Positions 57,131 through 64,000 of a stretch of 64,000 nt of DNA are shown piece after piece (position 1 is the stretch's first letter; each line of letters begins with the position of its first letter). Both the position numbers and the translations under genes were made by a program. The notes beneath the pieces were generated by a model. The model saw only the letters and a program-made list of their open reading frames with translations. It was not told where the DNA came from and searched no databases. The DNA is from Apricaphanius iberus (lineage: Eukaryota; Chordata; Actinopteri; Cyprinodontiformes; Aphaniidae), in NCBI GenBank assembly GCA_028564705.1, contig JAPXFQ010001673.1:573501-637500 (forward strand), given 5' to 3'.

Positions 57131-57715
57131 GTTATCATAAGCTTGCTAACTATTACCTTTTATTTTACTTTTTTTAATGTTATAGTTATGTTTAAAGGAA
57201 AAGTTATTTTTTTTTTCAACATGGTTCTTATTTTTTGCAAATATTAAGTTCATTTACTCATCCAGACAAGTTTGGAGCCACTTGTAGCTGTCCAACAGGA
57301 GTTTATATCTAGCGAACTAGCTAAATTTGCTAATGTTAGCTGTCAGTTAAACTCCTCTAAAATTAATTCCTCACTGGACACAGTTCAGGTTGTTCACTGG
57401 GTGTATGGGCAGCAAACCAGGCAACCCAACAGCTGGAATGATGTTTTTGTTGTTGTAACTGCAACCTAGATAAACTAGATGTCGCTATTATGCTCATGTT
57501 CCATGTCCTATTTTTAAGTGGTATTTAAGTAAATATAATTTTATCACTAAAATCAAATCAGTATTTATTTGAAAAGTCCTAAATCACTTCATCATGAAAA
57601 GATGTTCAGTAGTATTTGATTTTAATAAGTACTTGTCAAATGTGAAGATTTTTTTTTTACTAACATTTCAATGAGTGGTAATATTTTTATCAATACGCTG
57701 ATTTTGACACACCTG

Positions 57716-58794
57716 CTTTACAGGGTCCAATGGCTTAATTGGCTGATTTGTGAAAGAATAAGGCAGGTTTAAGTTTACGTCTCTTTCAAGCCTTAACCCA
57801 TAACCATTTTGGAAAAAGCATTTGCATTAACTGACAGCACCAGTAGAAAATGTCAACAGGAATTAGTTAGTTATTGAACTTTACGCACCTAAACCAAGAC
57901 CAACTTTGGAACTGCACTTTATGAAGTACTTTATGATTATCTTCTATTTCTTTGTACCACTTAGACATTATTAAGTTTTGTGAAACTAAGCTAATAAAAT
58001 GACTTTGTAGGATTCTAGAACTCCTTAGGGCTGTGGTGGTTGGGACTCCTCTTCAGTGTAACACATGGAATGTGATTAGATAGTGGTCTAATTTTGTTTG
58101 CCGAAAGAGAGAGAGTTTTATATCTACTGAGACCTTAATCTTATAAACATTTACAGAAAAGTTTTTATTCTAGAATGCTGGAAAGAAGGGTCAAACTGAT
58201 AGCTGAGTATTAAATAAGTTAATCAGAGGACCATGGGAGTTTTATTCTCAATATACATTTGTTTTGAGGATATGGAGAAGGCTTATGGCCACTGTGTGTT
58301 GCCTGAGACCTTTTGTAGCGTGTGTTGTAGAAGTGTGGCATCCCAGGGATGTTTTTAAGGCTTTCTAGTCTGAATTCTTGTCACGAAGTTAAAATTCATG
58401 ATTTCCTTGTCCGTCTATGTTTCAAACCTCATCCATGATCATTATCCATAGGGTGACTAAGATCAGATAAGGTGAAGAACTCCATTTTTAGGGTGAGATT
58501 ACAGACACATGCTCTCCATTTTTGGAGGAAGTTCAGACATTTGATTTGGGAGCATGCTGGGCATGGAGTTTTATAAGTTTTATATATGCATGAAAATACA
58601 TCTAAAAAAATGACAATATAGTGAAAAAGTTTAATATTTTTTGTTACTCATTTCAGACGATGAATCTTATATATCAAATCATAAAATAGACTATGTGAGT
58701 AGAAAGTTAAAATTTTAGTGTCTCAGAAAAATGTTATATTTAGAAAGTTAAATACTGACAAAATCATTTTGCCCCCATATCAGAGTTTAATAAC
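57716..58794. other. Gene-free stretch with a possible LINE relic
   Basis: At 58258-58300 the plus strand translates to FEDMEKAYGHCVLPETF, reminiscent of the F-x-D-L-E-K-A-F/Y block around the first catalytic Asp of RTE-type reverse transcriptases. Near 58453-58490 the words GGTGACTAAGATCAG and GGTGAAGAACTCC could belong to the same kind of element. Everything is broken. The remainder shows nothing recognisable. Confidence 0.3.
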
Positions 58795-58797
58795 TAA

Positions 58798-59510
58798 AGC
58801 CTAGGTTATATTTCTCTGTCAACAAATTTGCACCCAGATGCAGACCTATTAACAGAGACATTTTCCGTTTATGGTTCAGCATTGCCTGTAATGGACTGGC
58901 GACCTGTCCAGGGTGTACCCCGCCTCTTGCCTGTTGACAGCTGGAGATAGGCACCAGCCCCCCCCCCCCCCCCCCCCTGCGACCCCTTGAGGAACAAGCG
59001 GTTCAGAAAATGGATGACTGGATGGTTCAGCGTTGCAAGGCAATTCCCAACCAGGACAGCAGGGAGTGCTAACTTTTCATGGCGGGTCTGCCTATCATTG
59101 CAGTTTTTTTTCTGGTTAACCAGAGATTATTTTATTCAGCTTGTGAACACATTCCCCTCTCAAGAAGCAATGGATGACAGAAAGGTTTAGATTAAGCTGT
59201 AAAGCTTTCTACTAAAAGTGTAGCTCATTGAATACTCATGTTGTTTCTGTACCCTTCCTTGAGTTTAAAATCGCCAAAAACACCAGATTAGATAAATTAT
59301 CCATTCAATATAAAGAATGTAGTGCCCAAAACGGTGTGTTGACTACTGGTTACATCAACTATAGAGCACCGTTCTGTTTAAACAAAGGAAACAAATTTGA
59401 GAAAATTGGGCTGTACTCTGTCCGTCCTTGCGTAAGTGAAGGAGAGGGCTTGTGTCGACGGATAATGGCGTGGCGTCAATCCGTTTCGACGGAGAAGTAT
59501 AAACTAGGCT
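58798..59510. mobile_element. Harbinger-type MITE containing an RTE-like tail
   Basis: The left end AGCCTAGGTTATATTTCTCT and the right end, reverse-complemented AGCCTAGTTTATACTTCTCC, are inverted and both continue GTC. TAA lies on both sides (58795-58797 and 59511-59513), the TWA-type duplication of PIF/Harbinger elements. Near the right end TGTCGACGGATAATGGCGTG is typical of this fish family. Without the nested insert it would be about 560 bp. Confidence 0.75.
58886..59021 (+). mobile_element. RTE-like retroposon 3' tail with target duplication
   Basis: CTGTAATGGACTGGCGACCT, then GTCCAGGGTGTACCCCGCCT and GACAGCTGGAGATAGGCACC, a run of 20 C (58958-58977) and the end AAAATGGATGACTGG, form the common teleost tail. 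ATGGTTCAGCATTGC (58871-58885) and ATGGTTCAGCGTTGC (59022-59036) are 15-bp flanking direct repeats with one mismatch, as expected from target-primed reverse transcription. Only the 3' terminal part was inserted. Confidence 0.78.
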
Positions 59511-59513
59511 TAA

Positions 59514-61430
59514 AAACAGCCACAAAACTTTCCTGAACCTCAGCCTTGGTCAGTGGGCTACACAATCATGGAGAAGACTGCTTACTTGACAAATGTACAA
59601 AACACAGACATTTACACCCTCTACAAGGAGGAAAATATGCACCAGCAAATCCATTGAAGAACTTAAGGAATATTCAAAAGAACTGGATTAAGGCTGGAGT
59701 CATCACATAGAGAGTCAATACGTACCCGCCCTTACCCTTTGCCCTACAAAAATAAGCAGGTATAGCCAATGAATTGATGGTACATCTCATTGCCAAAGTA
59801 ATTCAAATAGTAGTAGTGGTTACACCAATAAATAGCTACCTGCCTTAGGATGCTTAGAGTAATTTCCCTTAGATCATTAGTTAATTCTAACATTTTAACT
59901 TTGACCACAATCACAAGTGAAAAAAGTGTGTAAATAACATGAAATGTCAGCAATTTTTTTTACATGTATTATTCATAAAAATAATTAACTAGCTAGAAAG
60001 ATTAACTGACACGCAAACGGTATAATATAAAATGGTTTGTTTATGGGTTTGAAATGGTAATAGGAAATGTTTAAATGGCTTAAAATATGGTTATGAAAGA
60101 CTAAAACAGTCAAACAGACCTGGAAAGTGACTGGATGCACATTTCTGTGTAAGCTATAGAATTAGAGATAGGGCTAAAACCACTCCACTGGATGATAGAA
60201 CAGCATCAATAGCCAGTCCCAGTCATGCCTAGGGCTCAACAGTGCAGTCTTAAAAGACATTCAACATTTACATTAAGGCAGTGAAGATAAAATTCTTTGC
60301 AGAGGTTTAAATCTTGGGGAATATAAGCTTGAGTGATTTCCTTCAAATTAGAAAATGGTAAAATTGCCAATCTGCTATAAGTTAAAGTCAAATTCAGCTT
60401 TTTTTCAAAGAAACGTATCACAATGGCCTTCACTTAAACTGATAAATGTCTTCCACATCTCTAAAACTGATAAATTGCATAATATTTCAAGATGATAAGG
60501 AATTAGATAGGAGAATGGAAGTCCTATAGTAGATTGATTTAGACTTACAGTTTCAGCTGATTTTTGCAGTGTTTCCCTGACACTCCTCTGACTGATACCA
60601 GAGTTGTCAGAAAGATTATCATTGCTTTAATGTAAGGAGGTGAACCAACATTAAATCTTGATAACCGTGGCAGGTAAATAAAATTTCAGTTCCTGCAGGG
60701 GAATAAGCTTCATTTTTTCCTCACCTCCATTCCTAATGTGTTTCCATCCTCCAAAATTGCCCCGTATCCACTGAGGTAAAATAGACTGTGTCTTTGCTTT
60801 GCACTTTGTCTTATAACTTCCAATTTGGATTCCAATCAGCCTCATGTTCTCATCTGTGCAGGGGATAATGCTAATGAGAGTGAGCCAGTCAAAAGTCTCA
60901 AGCTAAGCAAATAGTATTTAATTCCTCAGATTTTGAAACCAATGCAACTGTAAGTAACATTCCTAGCCGATTTAGGTGTTATTTTCATACAACAAAAAAG
61001 TTTGTCTTTGATAGTAAATTATACAGGCATCCTATAAAAGATAACAAAATGATAAAAAAATCTATCTTGCAAATAAATATTTTATCAGTATTTACTTACA
61101 TTTTATTTTAAGATATATAACAAATTTCGTATATACCTTCTTTATCTTTCAGTGATAAGATCCAAGTCTTTGAGTTTTGAAAGCCTCTCTTCAATCACCT
61201 TAATTTTTGGGTCAAGTTTGGAACTTTGACTCGGCCCTTTTAGTTATTTCCAGTCAGAAAACAATGTTGGTAAGATTCAATGAATAATTTAAACTTATCA
61301 CCAGTATTGCCAGTAGGTTAAAATATAAAGTTAGCAATCGGTACCTGATCGGAATTGTTTGGATTGTTTGGCTTAAATCTGTCATAAGTCATGCAAGGCG
61401 ACTGTATTGAGAGACCAAATCAATATGGTC
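59514..61430. other. Gene-free AT-rich stretch
   Basis: No exon, transposase or terminal repeat was recognised. Confidence 0.4.
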
Positions 61431-61433
61431 TTA

Positions 61434-62017
61434 GGCGACGTCCACACTAAGCCGGGTAATGCCTTAAACGTATAATTATTTAGTCTACACCCCTCTATCG
61501 TCCACACTAACCCGGCGTCGTTTAAGGTCTGTGGCCGGATAACTATTAGCCGGGTAAGAGAGCCGTGTAAATCTTAATTCAACGGCTAAACGAGCTAGTG
61601 TGGACAGCTTCCCCGGATAATGAAAGGAAGTGGCGTCAATGAATGCTGCGTCAATAACAATACGACACTACAGACAAAGACAACAGCGAAGAGTAATAAA
61701 TCGATCTTGTCGTCTGTCCACACCAAAAACTCTCTCTTCTTCTGAGCTATTGTTCTCTTCGGTTAACGGGACAAGGAGATATGTAATGTGCTGTAGAGCT
61801 TCTTGTATATAATATGTAGGCGCTGGCGTCATGTAGATTATAGGCGTTTTTCGTCCGTCTTTTCGCGCATGCCCAGTATTTGCACAGGTCAGCATGGGAT
61901 TGCGCAATCATGGGACCTTAAACGGACCTTAAACGGGGCGTAAATGCTCGTGTTGAGTGGATAACATTAGGCGTCTAACTCCCCGTATAAACTTATCGGC
62001 TTAGTGTGGATGTAGCC
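61434..62017. mobile_element. Harbinger-type MITE, 584 bp
   Basis: The left end GGCGACGTCCACACTAAGCC and the right end, reverse-complemented GGCTACATCCACACTAAGCC, are 90% identical inverted repeats. TTA on both sides (61431-61433 and 62018-62020) is the expected 3-bp duplication. Internal CCACACTAACCCGGCGTCG repeats the terminal motif. The 60-codon frame inside has no transposase motif. Confidence 0.85.
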
Positions 62018-62020
62018 TTA

Positions 62021-63364
62021 GAGAAAATGCACTTTCCCAGCAACAGATCTTTTGGCTGGTGTGAAAAAGTAATTCTTTCCAGCACAATATTAATCTAAAT
62101 ACAAAGTTTGGCTAAGAATATCCACTGCTTGCACAGTGAAAACCTGAACGAAAATAAAGTGTGCAGTGACAGAACTCACTTCACGCTTCAAACTTGGATG
62201 ATCAGTAAATTAACTTTTAAAATCGCATTAGGACGTCTACTGAACATCACAGTGAGTGATTCAACAGCATATTTGTCAGATCTTAAGCTGCTCTGTAGCT
62301 CGAAAAAAAACAAAAATGCTTGCTGGGGACATCTGTGATTGACATCGCTGAAGCAACAGCCTTTTTTATTTTGTAAAGACATTACTGTATTTTCCTCAAA
62401 ACTAGTTCAACATAGCATCAGCAAAACCTGCCACATTAGGGGATTCTCTTATTGTGCTTTAAAGACGTCAAAACATTTCAACCAGTACACGTATTTAACA
62501 CAAACACAAACTCTTGAGACATTCTGCAATATTTAAACTACAACTCTAGTGTTTAAATGGATAAATCCCCCCCCTCCTTCCAAAAAAAAAAAAAAAAAAA
62601 TCTATGTTTTCTTCTTTTTTTGCTTTCTCCCCAGAATATCAGTTACAAGAACAGAGAGGAGTCTAAGGAATGTGTGCTCCAAGGTAGATGTGCAGGAGTG
62701 CATGTATTCATAACGAAAACATTTCGCTATAGACCTTTTGGTCTGAATAGATTGATACCAAACAAATGTAGTCATTTCAAACCACTTATGCATACAGAAT
62801 GGATAGGCACAGAACTAAAGTTTAAAACTACAAATGTAAACAGGCAACTTTTAAACAATACCCCGTAAAACAATACTAAACCAAAAAGGCATAGAAAACA
62901 CAGACAATCTAAAGTTTCCTGAGAAAGAAAGGTGAATCAGATAAAAACTTTAAGATACTTGTTCAAAGTATGTAGCCGGGTCTGCGATGATCTTAATTAC
63001 AAGTTTGAATAGGTTTCAGTCTAACTTGAATGTAACTGTTCAATGTTTCATATGTTTTTCACAAAAATTGACAACAGGCATTTGATCCCTGAAAAGGCCA
63101 AGTAATTTTTTTGTTCAATCAGAATTGGATTTTAAAAAGTCCTCATTATGATGTTCACATTTTGATGCTATCAGACCAAAACAATTCCCAACAATTGATG
63201 AGCAGTATCTCACCATTGCGAGGCTGGAAACAATTTGTTCTCAGACAAAAGTGGCCACTGAGCTTCCGGTGTAGCAGATTACAATGAGAGACTGAAAGGC
63301 ATAGAAGTACTTCAGTTACATGGCACACTGATGACTTCTTCATGTTGAACAGTTCCCTTTCAAA
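62021..63364. other. Gene-free stretch
   Basis: No gene or named transposon was recognised. A poly-A run lies at 62582-62600. Confidence 0.4.
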
Positions 63365-63440
63365 TCAACTCAAATCAAATCAAAAATATTTTATTGATCC
63401 CACGAGGGGAAATTCATTTCAATACAGCCCGATAAAGAGT
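63365..63440 (-). mobile_element. LINE 3' tail, minus strand
   Basis: On the plus strand CAAATCAAATCAAAAATATT, then TTATTGATCCCACGAGGGGA and AATTCATTT, is the reverse complement of a frequent fish LINE tail (AATTTCCCC..GGGATCAATAAA) followed by a TTTGATTTGA-type repeat. Only the end of the element is visible here. Confidence 0.6.
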
Positions 63441-64000
63441 AGACATACAAACATTTATTACTCATTAAAAATCAATATAAGAAGAAGAAGCAGATAAGAT
63501 GTTTTTTCAACCCCAAAATAGTATAACCGCCTTATAACATTAATGAAGAAGGCAGGTTTCTAATTTCCTGGCTTTGGTGAATGCAACAGATCCACATCAA
63601 AAAAATGAGAGGGCTAAATTTTCAGTTGTGGTGGCTTGAATTGGGCGGCAAAACTCTGGGCACACAAATAAACAACTATTTGTCTATAATATCCGTTATT
63701 CTTAATTGCTGTTTTTACTTTCTCTAATTTGTATTCTATACTTTTGATTGTTTAATTATGCATCATGTTATAGTTTTTTTTATCACCCAATTCTCTAAAA
63801 CCCCTTTGACTGGTTGAAATTATTTTTGTGGCCCTTTAAGATTAGCATTTGAGTAACCCTGCTTTAACTCCCTCACAAATCATTTTTAGTTTTTTTTTTT
63901 TTTGTATAATTTTTTATCCCACGGTTTTTTCCCGTTATCACCCAGTGTCTGTCTCTAAGTCTAGTCCTGGGCATTGCTCTCCGCCAAGCCCAGGAGGGCC
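63441..64000. other. Gene-free stretch at window end
   Basis: T-rich DNA with no recognisable features. Confidence 0.4.

Larger units (their letters stand above)
54053..57715. mobile_element. Probable hAT-type shell around nested elements
   Basis: The left end CACACGTGTCAAACTCAAGG and the right end, reverse-complemented CAGGTGTGTCAAAATCAGCG, resemble the CAGGTGTGTCAAACTC terminus common in teleosts. Left flank TCTACCAG and right flank CTTTACAG match only partly as an 8-bp duplication. Inside are pogo-type, Tc1 and TTAA-element sequences. The ends could instead be two unrelated fragments. Confidence 0.4.

Overview
The window looks like intergenic or intronic DNA from a ray-finned fish, most likely an acanthomorph teleost. 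The evidence is AT-rich sequence with no bacterial-style gene packing, microsatellites, and transposon families that are typical of fish genomes: many Tc1-like elements, hAT and PIF/Harbinger elements and their MITEs, L2/Rex1-like LINEs, RTE-like tails, tRNA-derived SINEs and a DIRS element. I found no exon of a host protein-coding gene, no rRNA or functional tRNA gene, no CRISPR array and no operon. Every recognisable coding stretch is a transposon relic. Assignments to repeat families rest on recalled family features and termini; no database search was possible.

Layout. 0-2.7 kb: a MITE and a hAT element with target duplication and a BED-finger relic. 2.7-3.6 kb: two tRNA-derived SINEs around a CCAA-rich stretch. 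5.3-6.1 kb: a hAT MITE, a small tandem repeat and a Harbinger-like end. 7.1-9.7 kb: an unusual block studded with the palindrome ACTAGT, then two other repeat arrays. 10.6-11.2 kb: a MITE with long terminal inverted repeats. 13.1-13.7 kb: Tc1 and RTE-like fragments. 18.3-19.3 kb: a hAT element with perfect 8-bp target duplications that carries a 261-bp near-perfect palindrome built from a LINE 3' end. 21.9-25.4 kb: Tc1-like DNA split by a MITE that is itself split by an L2/Rex1-like LINE, then a second LINE 3' end. 26.0-28.8 kb: a hAT-type shell holding a complete, recently moved Tc1 element with a dead transposase. 29.7-31.2 kb: an RTE tail, a second ACTAGT copy and a Tc1 end. 32.5-34.0 kb: a LINE split by a Harbinger element. 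37.0-44.3 kb: a MITE, a LINE and two Tc1 relics.

47.2-47.9 kb is another Tc1-like relic. 49.6-51.6 kb is a second copy of the 5.3-kb hAT MITE, split by an internally deleted DIRS element that retains gag, the end of a tyrosine recombinase, inverted terminal repeats and the internal complementary region. 53.2-57.7 kb is a pile-up of Tc1, pogo-type, TTAA-target and probable hAT DNA. 58.8-59.5 kb and 61.4-62.0 kb are Harbinger MITEs, the first holding an RTE-like tail with its own target duplication. The remaining blocks, mostly 0.3-3 kb long, show no recognisable genes. Some are complex enough to be candidate conserved regulatory DNA, which sequence alone cannot decide.

No set of genes works together here. 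What the window does show well is an order of insertion: several nests let one element date another, and the 27-kb Tc1 copy (inverted repeats about 98% identical) is probably one of the youngest arrivals.
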